DNA from: Azoarcus sp.
GTDB taxonomy: Bacteria > Pseudomonadota > Gammaproteobacteria > Burkholderiales > Rhodocyclaceae
Assembly (NCBI GenBank): GCA_031259795.1
Contig: JAIRLA010000214.1
Location: 1 to 7,404 of the forward strand
Direction: 5' to 3'
Length of the DNA stretch: 7,404 nt
Below the pieces are notes generated by a model. That model ran no database searches. It was not told where the DNA came from and was given only the letters and a program-made list of their open reading frames with translations. Shown one piece after another: positions 1-6,020 of this stretch. Both the position numbers and the translations under genes were made by a program. The number at the start of each line of letters is the position of its first letter. The first letter of the stretch is position 1.

Positions 1-84
1 ACGGCGGCGCGCCATCCGCTCTCCCGCGGGCTTATTGGCCCCAAGGGGAAACAGGCTGCGCCGCCGCGCCCGAAACACGAGCGA

Positions 85-222
85 GGCTGTGGATTTGTGG
101 GCAGCCGGCTGCGCCGGAACCGCCTTTGCGCTGCGCGCAATCCTGTGGATGGCCCGTGGAAAACGCTGCGCGTTTCCCACCGCCCACCCACAGGCCGGCG
201 GCTGCCCACAAGCTCCACAGCC
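85..222. repeat. Nested inverted repeat rich in TGTGGA/TCCACA
   Basis: Two nested inverted repeats are visible. The outer arms, 85-107 and 199-222, match at all but one position (a one-base difference after ggctgtgga). The inner arms, 142-166 and 170-194, pair at 21 of 25 positions around a 3-nt loop and could form a long cruciform or RNA hairpin. TGTGGA or TCCACA occurs at 88-93, 144-149 and 214-219, and related GTGGAA, CCCACA and GTGGG words fill the rest. Several 9-mers match the DnaA box TTATCCACA at 6 or 7 of 9 positions, none perfectly. The repeat itself is seen directly; any replication role is inference. Confidence 0.75.
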
Positions 223-320
223 TGCCATTATTATTTGTGTTCATGGTTGGAAGATACAAGGGAACAGCAAACAACTGTGATTGAGGGATGGTCATCCGGC
301 GGCGCTACGCGCCGAGTGGA

Positions 321-337
321 ACAAACTGGATTGCCGC
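321..337 (+). repeat. Half copy of dispersed repeat (copy 1)
   Basis: The 17-mer acaaactggattgccgc is identical to positions 4261-4277. Here only this half is present; the following bases diverge, whereas the second copy continues into a palindrome. It lies just upstream of the small gene at 381 and argues against starting that gene at the earlier in-frame ATG at 288, which would translate through the repeat. Confidence 0.7.
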
Positions 338-380
338 AGTTCAAGGCGGGCCTATTGGAATAGGTTCCAAGAGCGTCATC

Positions 381-647
381 ATGGGGGAACTGTATACACT
401 CCCCAAAGCGTTCGCCCCTTGCACGGCGGCGGAAATCGCCGAGCACGAAGCCAAGAACTTTGCCCGCTTCCAGGACAAGATCGACAGGGCCGGGGAACTC
501 AAGGCGAAGCTGTCCAACGTCCGCTTCGGTTTCGACGACGAGAGCGGCTTCTTCGGGCAGTTTTTGAATCCGCACATCACCTTGGGCGACGTCAGTCTGG
601 ACAAGGGCAAGGGCGAGGACGAGAAGCGAGCGGAACCAGACATGTAG
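381..647 (+). CDS. Small hypothetical protein, 88 aa
   Basis: I do not recognise this protein. The frame has strong G/C third-position bias, as in the real genes nearby, which supports coding. The ATG at 381 has a weak AAGAG site at 369-373; the longer frame from 288 would include a dispersed repeat and unbiased codons, so the shorter start is preferred. The product begins MGELYTLPKAF, then has a charged, probably helical stretch (about residues 18-45), then FGFDDESGFFGQFLNPHITLG (residues about 49-69), and ends in a Lys/Glu/Asp-rich tail. There is no signal peptide, membrane segment or cysteine cluster, so it is probably a soluble cytoplasmic protein. It stands alone, with about 300 bp of regulatory sequence before the next gene. 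It could also be a remnant of a longer gene. Confidence 0.55.
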   Translation: MGELYTLPKAFAPCTAAEIAEHEAKNFARFQDKIDRAGELKAKLSNVRFGFDDESGFFGQFLNPHITLGDVSLDKGKGEDEKRAEPDM

Positions 648-948
648 ATACCTATGCCGGGAAAGGGCGGGCATCGACGGAGACGCGCCGTAAACTGTCG
701 ATTGGATTTGCGCTCCTTTGTTACATCCCCTTGCGCCGCAGCATCCAGACTGGCGGGGCAATGCCTTGTGTGATTGCGCCGATCCATGGCGCATCGTGTG
801 CGGAATCCGGAAAACGTGCCGCAATGCAACATGTCCAGGAGCGGACAGCGCGGCACAAATACTGCTAGGATGCACGCCGTCAGGTTCTTTCGAGTCTCCA
901 GGTCTCGCCTGTACAACCTACCCAGTACCCAGAAAATCGAGGAGCTGC
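648..948 (+). promoter_or_regulatory. Regulatory region upstream of the acyl-phosphate operon
   Basis: This 301-nt stretch has no supported gene. The fusion gene's frame stays open back to about 718, but codon quality drops and the only good ribosome site (GAGGAG, 939-944) precedes the ATG at 949. TTGCGC occurs at 708, 731 and 774. Two of these copies are the left arms of dyads: 731-739 with 753-761 (8 of 9 pairs), and 775-780 with 788-793 (perfect, 7-nt loop). They lie roughly 80-150 bp before the sigma-54-like promoter at 851-866, a usual place for enhancer-binding protein sites. The dyads are seen; the regulator is unknown. Confidence 0.4.
851..866 (+). promoter_or_regulatory. Candidate sigma-54 (-24/-12) promoter
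   Basis: The sequence cggcacaaatactgct fits the RpoN consensus TGGCAC-N5-TTGCW at all but two fixed positions and keeps the required GG (852-853), N10, GC (864-865) geometry. It lies 83 nt before the ATG of the fusion gene. The same bases also allow a weaker sigma-70 reading: extended -10 TGCTAGGAT at 863-871 with CGGACA at 842-847 (18-nt spacer). The sigma-54 match is the better of the two by inspection. Confidence 0.45.
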
Positions 949-2355
949 ATGGATCATCCCGGTGAAGCGTTCATCCAGAACCGCACGTTCGATGAGATCA
1001 ATATTGGAGATTCGGCACAACTGAACCGCGTCCTGCGCAACGAGGACATCCAGCTTTTCGCCGCCATCTCGGGCGACGTCAACCCGACCCATATCGACGC
1101 CGAATTCGCGCACGCGGGCCAGTTCCGCGAAATCGTCGGTCACAGCCTGTGGTGCGGCACGTTGATCTCGGCCATCCTCGGCACTGAATTCCCCGGCCCC
1201 GGTACGGTTTATGTCTCGCAGACTTTCAATTTCTGGCGTCCCGTGACCGTCGGCGACACCCTCCGCGTCACCATCACCTGCCGCGAAAAGCACGAGCGCA
1301 ACCACCACATCGTCTTCGATTGCAAGGCGGTCAACCAGAACGGCGTCAAAGTGCTGGACGGCAGCGCCGAAGTCGCCGCGCCTGTCGAAAGAATCCGCCG
1401 CCCGCGCGTCTCGCCCCCCGAGATCAGGGTTTTCGATCGGGACGAACGCTTTCGCCGCCTGCTCGCGCTCACCGACGGCATGCCGCCGGTGCAGATCGCG
1501 GTCGCCTGGCCGTGCGACGCCGACACGCTGCGCGCCCCGCTCCAGGCCGCCGCCGCCGGGCTGGTCACTCCCATGCTGGTCGGCCCCGAGCGCAGGATTC
1601 GCGCCCTGGCCGGAGAAATCGGGCTGGATCTGAAAGGCGCCCGCATTTTCAACGAGGACAACGAACAGATCGCCATCGCAACCGCCATCGCCCTGTGCCG
1701 CGACGGCGGCGTGGGGGCGCTGATGAAAGGATCGCTGCACACCGGCCATTTCATGAGCGCCGTGGTCTCGAAAGCCAGCGAATTGCGTGGCGCGCGCCGC
1801 ATCAGCCACGCATTCCTCGCCAGCGTGCCGGCCTACCCGAAACTGCTCCTCATCACCGACGCGGCGGTCAATATCGCCCCCACGCTCGAAGAAAAAGCCG
1901 ACATCATCCGGAACGCCATCGAACTGTCCCGGATGACGGGCGTCCCCGAACCCAGGGTCGCCATCCTCGCCGCGGTCGAAACAGTCGATCCCAGGATGCC
2001 CGCGACACTGGATGCCGCCGAATTGTGCAAAATGGCCGGCCGGGGCCAGATCGCGGGCGGAACGCTCGACGGCCCGCTCGCCTTCGACAACGCCATAGCG
2101 CCGGGGGCGGCCCGGGCCAGGGGCCTCCGCTCGCAGGTGGCGGGAGAAGCCGACATCCTCGTGGCGCCCGGCATCGAATCCGGCAACATGATCGCAAGGC
2201 AACTTGAACATCTCTCCAGCGCGCTGATGGGCGGCATCGTGCTGGGCGCCAGGGTGCCGATCGTGTTGTCCAGTCGCGCGGATACCGCGCAAGCGCGCAT
2301 CGTATCGTGCGCCATCGCCCAATTGATAAATCACCACAGCAGGGAGGCAAAGTAA
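949..2355 (+). CDS. Bifunctional MaoC-type enoyl-CoA hydratase / phosphate acetyl- or butyryltransferase
   Basis: This 468-aa protein is a two-domain fusion. Residues about 10-150 are a MaoC hot-dog domain with the (R)-hydratase motif SGDVNPTHID at 41-50, where Asp43 and His48 match the catalytic Asp/His pair of PhaJ-type hydratases, followed by VGHSLWCG at 63-70. Residues about 175-465 are a PTA_PTB phosphate acyltransferase domain, with SVPAYPKLLLITDAA at 292-306, LDGPLAFDNAI at 373-383 and ILVAPGIESGNM at 403-414. It should exchange acyl-CoA plus phosphate for acyl-phosphate plus CoA; the hydratase half may act on short 2-enoyl-CoAs. The length fits the known fusion family (about 466 aa). 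GAGGAG at 939-944 sets the start. The gene ends 2 nt before ackA, so translation is probably coupled. Whether acetyl-, propionyl- or butyryl-CoA is preferred cannot be read from the sequence. Confidence 0.93.
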   Translation: MDHPGEAFIQNRTFDEINIGDSAQLNRVLRNEDIQLFAAISGDVNPTHIDAEFAHAGQFREIVGHSLWCGTLISAILGTEFPGPGTVYVSQTFNFWRPVTVGDTLRVTITCREKHERNHHIVFDCKAVNQNGVKVLDGSAEVAAPVERIRRPRVSPPEIRVFDRDERFRRLLALTDGMPPVQIAVAWPCDADTLRAPLQAAAAGLVTPMLVGPERRIRALAGEIGLDLKGARIFNEDNEQIAIATAIALCRDGGVGALMKGSLHTGHFMSAVVSKASELRGARRISHAFLASVPAYPKLLLITDAAVNIAPTLEEKADIIRNAIELSRMTGVPEPRVAILAAVETVDPRMPATLDAAELCKMAGRGQIAGGTLDGPLAFDNAIAPGAARARGLRSQVAGEADILVAPGIESGNMIARQLEHLSSALMGGIVLGARVPIVLSSRADTAQARIVSCAIAQLINHHSREAK

Positions 2356-2357
2356 CC

Positions 2358-3542
2358 ATGAAGTCCATTCTCGTACTCAACGCAGGTTCGTCGAGCCTGA
2401 AATTCGCTCTTTTTCCTCTTGAACCGGTTCTGGCCGAACACCCGGCGGTATCCGGCCAGATCGAGGGCATCGGCGCCTCGCCGAAACTCTCCGCCAAGGA
2501 ATCGAGCGGCGCGCGCTACCAGGAAGACGTCGACGTATTCGGCGACCAGAGCGAACAGCACCGCGAAGCGCTCACCTACCTGTTCCGCTGGCTCGCCGCC
2601 CACGCCCCGGAGCTGAAGATTTCCGCCGCCGGACACCGCGTGGTACATGGCGGCGAGCGCTACAGCACCCCCGTGAAGCTCGACCCCGCCGTACTCTCCG
2701 AACTCGAAACCCTCGTTCCCCTCGCGCCGCTGCACCAGCCGCACAACCTGCGCGCCGTGCGCGAAATCTTCACCCTGCTGCCGGAAGTCCCGCAGGTGGC
2801 CTGCTTCGACACCGCCTTTCACCGCAGCAACCCCGAAGTCGCCCAGATCTACGGCCTGCCGCGCGCACTCACGGCGGGCGGCGTCAAGAGCTACGGCTTC
2901 CACGGCCTGTCCTACGACTACATCACCCGCACGCTGCCGGAGGTCATCGGCGACAAGGCCGGGGGCGCGGTCGTGATCGCCCACCTCGGCAACGGCGCTT
3001 CGATGGCCGCCGTGCGCGGCGGCAAGGGCGTGGCGACGACGATGGGCTTTTCCACCATCAACGGCCTCATCATGGGCACCCGTTCCGGCTCGCTCGACCC
3101 CGGCGTCCTGCTCTACCTGATCGGGCAGAAGAGCATGGACTACAAAGCCCTGACCCAATTGCTCTACAAGGATTCGGGCCTGCTCGGCGTCTCCGGCCTC
3201 AGCCAGGACATGCGTGTACTCCTCGCTTCCGACGCCCCCGAAGCCCGCCAGGCGGTCGACCTCTTCTGTTACCGGATCGCCCGCGAACTGGGTTCGCTCG
3301 CCGCCGCCGCGGGCGGACTCGATGCGCTGGTCTTTACCGGCGGCATCGGCGAACACTCCGCCGTTATCCGCGAGCGCGTCTGCACCCTGTCGGCCTGGCT
3401 CGGCATCGGCATCGACCCGGCGGCCAACGACGCGGACAAATTACGCATCGACAGTCCGGAAAGCCGTGTCGCAGTTGCCGTGGTGCCGACCAACGAAGAA
3501 GGTATGATCGCCCGTTACACAGCCGAAGTATTGAAGCTGTAA
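2358..3542 (+). CDS. ackA: Acetate kinase (acetate/propionate family)
   Basis: This 394-aa ASKHA-fold kinase interconverts acyl-phosphate plus ADP with acetate (or a related short acid) plus ATP in the cytoplasm. Family signatures are clear: VLNAGSSSLKF at 6-16 (Asn8), GHRVVHGG at 92-99 (Arg94), LHQPHN with His126, FDTAFH with Asp151, YGFHGLS with His182, AHLGNGAS at 208-215, MGTRSGSLDPG at 239-249 (Arg242), FTGGIGEH at 326-333, and TNEEGMIA at 378-385 with the C-terminal glutamates. All catalytic positions known from the Methanosarcina enzyme have counterparts. Ser245 stands where many acetate kinases have Asp (TRSGD), which may affect substrate range but is not a catalytic loss. AGGGAGG at 2341-2347, inside the end of the previous gene, is the ribosome site. 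The upstream transacylase supplies its acyl-phosphate. Confidence 0.96.
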   Translation: MKSILVLNAGSSSLKFALFPLEPVLAEHPAVSGQIEGIGASPKLSAKESSGARYQEDVDVFGDQSEQHREALTYLFRWLAAHAPELKISAAGHRVVHGGERYSTPVKLDPAVLSELETLVPLAPLHQPHNLRAVREIFTLLPEVPQVACFDTAFHRSNPEVAQIYGLPRALTAGGVKSYGFHGLSYDYITRTLPEVIGDKAGGAVVIAHLGNGASMAAVRGGKGVATTMGFSTINGLIMGTRSGSLDPGVLLYLIGQKSMDYKALTQLLYKDSGLLGVSGLSQDMRVLLASDAPEARQAVDLFCYRIARELGSLAAAAGGLDALVFTGGIGEHSAVIRERVCTLSAWLGIGIDPAANDADKLRIDSPESRVAVAVVPTNEEGMIARYTAEVLKL

Positions 3543-3571
3543 AAAAACCGTCGATCGAACCATTCCCGCCC

Positions 3572-3606
3572 CCATCCGCCAACCCTCGCCGGGGCATGGC
3601 GGATGG
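3572..3606. repeat. Intergenic hairpin between ackA and pduL (10-bp perfect stem)
   Basis: ccatccgcca (3572-3581) and tggcggatgg (3597-3606) are perfect inverted repeats around a 15-nt loop that itself contains a short CCC/GGG pair. There is no T-run after it, so it is not a classical Rho-independent terminator. It may lower or stabilise distal mRNA, or be a REP-like element. Its core ATCCGCC...GGCGGAT recurs at 6191-6226. Confidence 0.7.
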
Positions 3607-3639
3607 CGCGGCGGATTGCGGTACTCCAAGGAGAACATC

Positions 3640-4218
3640 ATGGGCTACAAAGTCCCCGTCGGCATCTCGAACAAACACCTGCATCTGTCCGAACAGGATC
3701 TCGCCGCGCTTTTCGGCGAAGACCACAAACTCACGCCCTACAAGGAACTCGTGCAGCCGGGCCAATATGCCGCACACGAACAGGTCGACCTCGTCGGCCC
3801 CAAGGGCGCGTTCAAGAACATCCGCATCATCGGCCCCACCCGTCCCCAGACGCAGGTGGAAATCTCCAAGACCGACGCGCGCGCCCTCGGCATCGACCCG
3901 CCGGTGCGCGAATCCGGCAAGCTGGACGGCTCCCCCGGCATCAGACTCATCGGCCCCAAGGGCGAAGTCGAACTCGGCGCCGGCGTAATCGTCGCGCTGC
4001 GCCACATCCACCTCTCCCCCGAGCAGGCGCAGGAAGCCGGCCTCAAGGACAAGGATCTCGTCGACGTGAAAACCTCCGGCACGAGGCCGCTGGTCTTTGA
4101 AGACGTGCTCATCCGCTCGGGCAACGGCCATTTCCGCGAATTCCACGTCGACACCGACGAAGCCAACGCCGCCGGACTGGCGAACAGCGACGAAGTGGAA
4201 ATCGTCCGGAAGAAATAA
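3640..4218 (+). CDS. pduL: Phosphate propanoyltransferase, PduL family
   Basis: This 192-aa protein is a PduL-type phosphotransacylase, unrelated in fold to Pta. It exchanges acyl-CoA (propionyl- or acetyl-CoA) with phosphate. It has the duplicated beta-barrel pattern: VGISNKHLHLS at 7-17 (His13, His15) and VALRHIHLSP at 118-127 (His122, His124) supply the metal-binding histidines, and PVRESGKLDGSPG at 88-100 holds the conserved Arg90; His169 lies in FHVDTDEANAAGL. The protein begins almost directly with the catalytic domain and has no N-terminal helix like the encapsulation peptides of microcompartment PduL, and no shell genes are nearby, so a cytosolic enzyme is inferred. AAGGAG at 3628-3633 sets the start. 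It probably belongs to the ackA operon, 97 nt downstream. A second transacylase next to the fusion gene suggests different substrates or conditions. Confidence 0.95.
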   Translation: MGYKVPVGISNKHLHLSEQDLAALFGEDHKLTPYKELVQPGQYAAHEQVDLVGPKGAFKNIRIIGPTRPQTQVEISKTDARALGIDPPVRESGKLDGSPGIRLIGPKGEVELGAGVIVALRHIHLSPEQAQEAGLKDKDLVDVKTSGTRPLVFEDVLIRSGNGHFREFHVDTDEANAAGLANSDEVEIVRKK

Positions 4219-4244
4219 AACCCGCCGCCAAAAAACCAGCGGCG
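4214..4244 (-). terminator. Rho-independent terminator for the minus-strand gene ending at 4338
   Basis: Read on the minus strand, a CGCCGC / GCGGCG stem (4244-4239 with 4228-4223) and a 10-nt loop are followed by GG and the T-rich tract TTTTATTT. The tract overlaps the pduL stop codon, so the convergent transcripts overlap. On the plus strand the same hairpin lacks a T-run and would work poorly for pduL. Confidence 0.55.
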
Positions 4245-4260
4245 CGCAACGCCGGATGGG

Positions 4261-4302
4261 ACAAACTGGATTGCCGCGTCGATACGCTCCTCGCAATGAC
4301 GG
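4261..4302 (+). repeat. Dispersed palindromic repeat (copy 2, fuller)
   Basis: acaaactggattgccgc is identical to 321-337. It continues into a palindrome: ATTGC (4270-4274) pairs with GCAAT (4293-4297), and inside it GCGT pairs with ACGC around a CGAT loop. The form, CTGGATTGC...GCAATGACG, resembles a class of short palindromic intergenic repeats that I recall from many proteobacterial genomes. It lies between convergent genes, the usual place for REP-like elements. Confidence 0.65.
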
Positions 4303-4316
4303 GATAGGAGAATCCG

Positions 4317-4338
4317 CCGCAGTGCCGATGCGGGTTTT
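4317..4338 (+). terminator. Weak terminator candidate for the pduL transcript
   Basis: CCGC (4317-4320) pairs with GCGG (4330-4333) around a 9-nt loop and is followed by GTTTT. The stem is short. Alternatively GCGGGTTTT at 4330-4338 pairs perfectly with AAAACCCGC at 4217-4225, enclosing the whole intergenic strip. It overlaps the stop codon of the minus-strand gene. Confidence 0.3.
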
Positions 4339-5255
4339 CAGGCCGCCGTAACGCCCTGTACGCGGAAGCGTTCGGCGTATTCGGTACAGCGGTCGACGTA
4401 ATCGCGCATGCTCTTGGGCATGGTGACTCTTGCCCGGCTCATGTAAGTGATGAGCGCGCGTCCCTGCTTTATCAGGCGAATGCCGTCGGCGGCGTGGCGC
4501 ATCAGGGCCACGTCCGGCTGCGCGGGCATTTGCGGGGCATAGGCGCCAAGCTGTTCGGAGGCGACCACGAAACCGGCCCACACATCGAAAATGTTTTTAT
4601 CGGTACGCAAGGTTTCACATTTGTTCTTGGCTTCGTCGGTGAAGTGTCGGATCGAAACCACGGCGCCGGCGAAGAGCGGATCGTTGGCGAAAGTGTTGAC
4701 CATGATTTCGGCGAGGCGGTCGATGCCGCGCAAGGTCTGGGAGATTTTGATGTAGCGGCTTTCGTAGAAGGCTTCGACCGGGATCGAAAACGCGCGGAAA
4801 GGTTCGCCCCACAATTCGTCGATGCCTTCCTCGCCGCTGCGGTGCAAGACCATCTGGCCCAGGCCCAGCGCCTCTTGCAGACAGTTGCCGCATTCTTGCA
4901 TCAGGGCGTTGTCGTCGTCGATCTCGATGCCCTGTTCCTGCAATTCCACGAGCTTGGTGAAGATGTCGGTGGCGCGGTTGAAGAACGCCCCGGCCAGCAT
5001 GGCGCCCTTCACGCGCCTGCGCGCGGGGTCCTGCTCCGTTTCGTAGGCGCGGCGCGCTTCTTCGAGGCGCTTGCCGGGGATGTTGATCCCGTGCTCGACG
5101 TGGTTGAACAGCCGCCGGGTCAGGGCCAGGATCAGGGCTTTCTTGGCGCGCAGCGAATCGGCGGGCGGATCGTAAGCCTTGATCCAGTAACCATCGTAGA
5201 AAACTCGCTTGACGCCGTTGTCTATACGTAGAGTGCCGTTGGGAATGGCTGCCAT
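4338..5255 (-). CDS. Conserved-looking hypothetical protein, 305 aa, function unknown
   Basis: I do not recognise a family. The frame has strong G/C third-position bias, a good ribosome site (AAGGGA just upstream on the minus strand, about 5261-5266) and its own terminator, so it is a real gene. The protein starts MAAIPNGTLRIDNGVKR and then VFYDGYWIKAYDPP (19-31), which looks like a short beta region. From about residue 34 to the end it appears almost wholly alpha-helical, with many amphipathic stretches. There is a CxxC pair at Cys122 and Cys125 (ECGNC) and single cysteines at 213 and 290. I see no signal peptide and no membrane segment, so it is probably cytoplasmic. It is transcribed alone, converging on pduL, with the CYTH gene upstream on the same strand about 150 nt away. 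No function should be assigned from context. Confidence 0.85.
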   Translation of the reverse strand: MAAIPNGTLRIDNGVKRVFYDGYWIKAYDPPADSLRAKKALILALTRRLFNHVEHGINIPGKRLEEARRAYETEQDPARRRVKGAMLAGAFFNRATDIFTKLVELQEQGIEIDDDNALMQECGNCLQEALGLGQMVLHRSGEEGIDELWGEPFRAFSIPVEAFYESRYIKISQTLRGIDRLAEIMVNTFANDPLFAGAVVSIRHFTDEAKNKCETLRTDKNIFDVWAGFVVASEQLGAYAPQMPAQPDVALMRHAADGIRLIKQGRALITYMSRARVTMPKSMRDYVDRCTEYAERFRVQGVTAA

Positions 5256-5408
5256 GGGATTCCCTTTTTTGATTGGTGTCTAAATATATCTGCTACGGCT
5301 TGGGGGCAGCAGCATACGCCGATCATGCACAGCAACAAAGTGTGGTTGTCCGCAGCCCGCGCATGAAGGCCCGGCTCCGCCGGGAAACCGCCGCGCGCGG
5401 CGCGCGTT
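5256..5408 (-). promoter_or_regulatory. Intergenic strip: CYTH gene end and start signals of the 305-aa gene
   Basis: Just past the CYTH stop, on the minus strand, lies a perfect CCCGGC/GCCGGG hairpin with a 3-nt loop (5370-5384) and a CG-rich palindrome (5391-5400), neither followed by T-runs. Nearer the 305-aa gene the sequence turns AT-rich; TATATT (about 5283-5288, read on the minus strand) is a possible -10, but no good -35 is seen, so the promoter call is tentative. Confidence 0.3.
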
Positions 5409-6020
5409 TCAGCGGCGCGCTTCCATGACGAGCCTGTAGCCGCGTTCGGCCTTGGAGATGTCTTCGGGAATGAGGGGCAGCGTCTTGCGCAGCTCGGCGG
5501 CGAGGCGGCGAAGGTCGTCCGCGTCGCCTTCGGACAGTTCGAGTTCGAGTTCATGGAGGGGAATGCTACGCTCGCTGGCGGCGATAACGCCAACATCAAT
5601 CATGATGAGGATGCGCGCGCCGGCGCGCGCATGGAAAAGACGGGTATCGCGGCGGAAGCGCGTGACGAACACCGGCACGAGTTCGCCGCGCGCGCGCGCG
5701 AGCACGGCGGCGGTTTCCGGGGCGTCGATGGCGGAGAAGTCGAACTGGTCATGCCAAGGCTGCTCCCATTCGGGCCGCTGCGCGAGACCGTCGCGCGAGA
5801 CCGCCGCGCATTTGACCGTCTGTACTGTTTCCGCGCCCTGCCGGCGCAAGCGCACGGCGATCCGGTGCGCCTTGAGCGTGAGCGCGGGTGTATCGAAATA
5901 GGTGCTCTCCAGCGTTTCGGGTTTGCCCTCGCGCGGCGCGCCAGCGATGAGCGGATGACGCAGGATCGCGGGCAGGGTTCCTGCGGGAAAGGAAAGTTTG
6001 AGTTCGATTTCGATGGGCAT
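5409..6020 (-). CDS. CYTH-domain protein, probable inorganic triphosphatase
   Basis: This 203-aa protein is a stand-alone CYTH (CyaB / thiamine triphosphatase) domain. The ExExK signature is at the very N-terminus (MPIEIELKL, Glu4, Glu6, Lys8), followed by LESTYFDTPALTL and then the basic strand HRIAVRLRRQG (about 53-63), VQTVK, RPEWEQ, TRFRRDTRLFH, ELELELSEGD and, near the end, SKAERGYRL. These acidic and basic strands form the triphosphate tunnel, so hydrolysis of inorganic or organic triphosphate, with divalent metal, is expected. The order matches the CYTH half of YgiF-like proteins, but the CHAD domain that usually follows is absent and the stop comes soon after ERGYRL. The start at 6020 places ExExK at the N-terminus as in the family; an in-frame ATG at 6068 would add 16 unconserved residues. 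It is divergent from apaH. Confidence 0.85.
   Translation of the reverse strand: MPIEIELKLSFPAGTLPAILRHPLIAGAPREGKPETLESTYFDTPALTLKAHRIAVRLRRQGAETVQTVKCAAVSRDGLAQRPEWEQPWHDQFDFSAIDAPETAAVLARARGELVPVFVTRFRRDTRLFHARAGARILIMIDVGVIAASERSIPLHELELELSEGDADDLRRLAAELRKTLPLIPEDISKAERGYRLVMEARR

Larger units (their letters stand above)
1..380. other. Gene-free region with oriC-like character
   Basis: I find no reading frame here with convincing codon bias or a ribosome site; the short open frames translate to Arg/Ala/Gly-rich shadow sequence. The region holds the nested inverted repeat at 85-222, an AT-richer stretch at about 225-285, and half of a dispersed repeat at 321-337. On the minus strand an ATG at 15-13 follows a GGGAGAG-like site and reads Met-Ala-Arg-Arg-Arg off the left edge, so a divergent gene could begin there, but five codons cannot establish it. 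Confidence 0.5.

Noticed and set aside
85..222. CRISPR-like repeats
   Set aside because: The repeats are inverted and nested, not regularly spaced direct repeats with spacers.
718..948. N-terminal extension of the fusion gene to 718
   Set aside because: It lacks a ribosome site and conservation, contains the promoter candidates, and the MaoC domain begins only after 949.
880..2337. Long minus-strand open frame (485 codons) opposite the fusion gene
   Set aside because: Low-complexity Gly/Asp/Arg-rich translation, a typical antisense shadow of a high-GC gene with clear domains on the plus strand.
3640..4218. PduL as part of a bacterial microcompartment
   Set aside because: No shell-protein genes and no N-terminal encapsulation-type helix in the window.
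3364..4581. Minus-strand open frame of 405 codons across ackA, pduL and the intergenic strip
   Set aside because: It crosses two well-identified genes, a repeat and a terminator, and has no recognisable motif.
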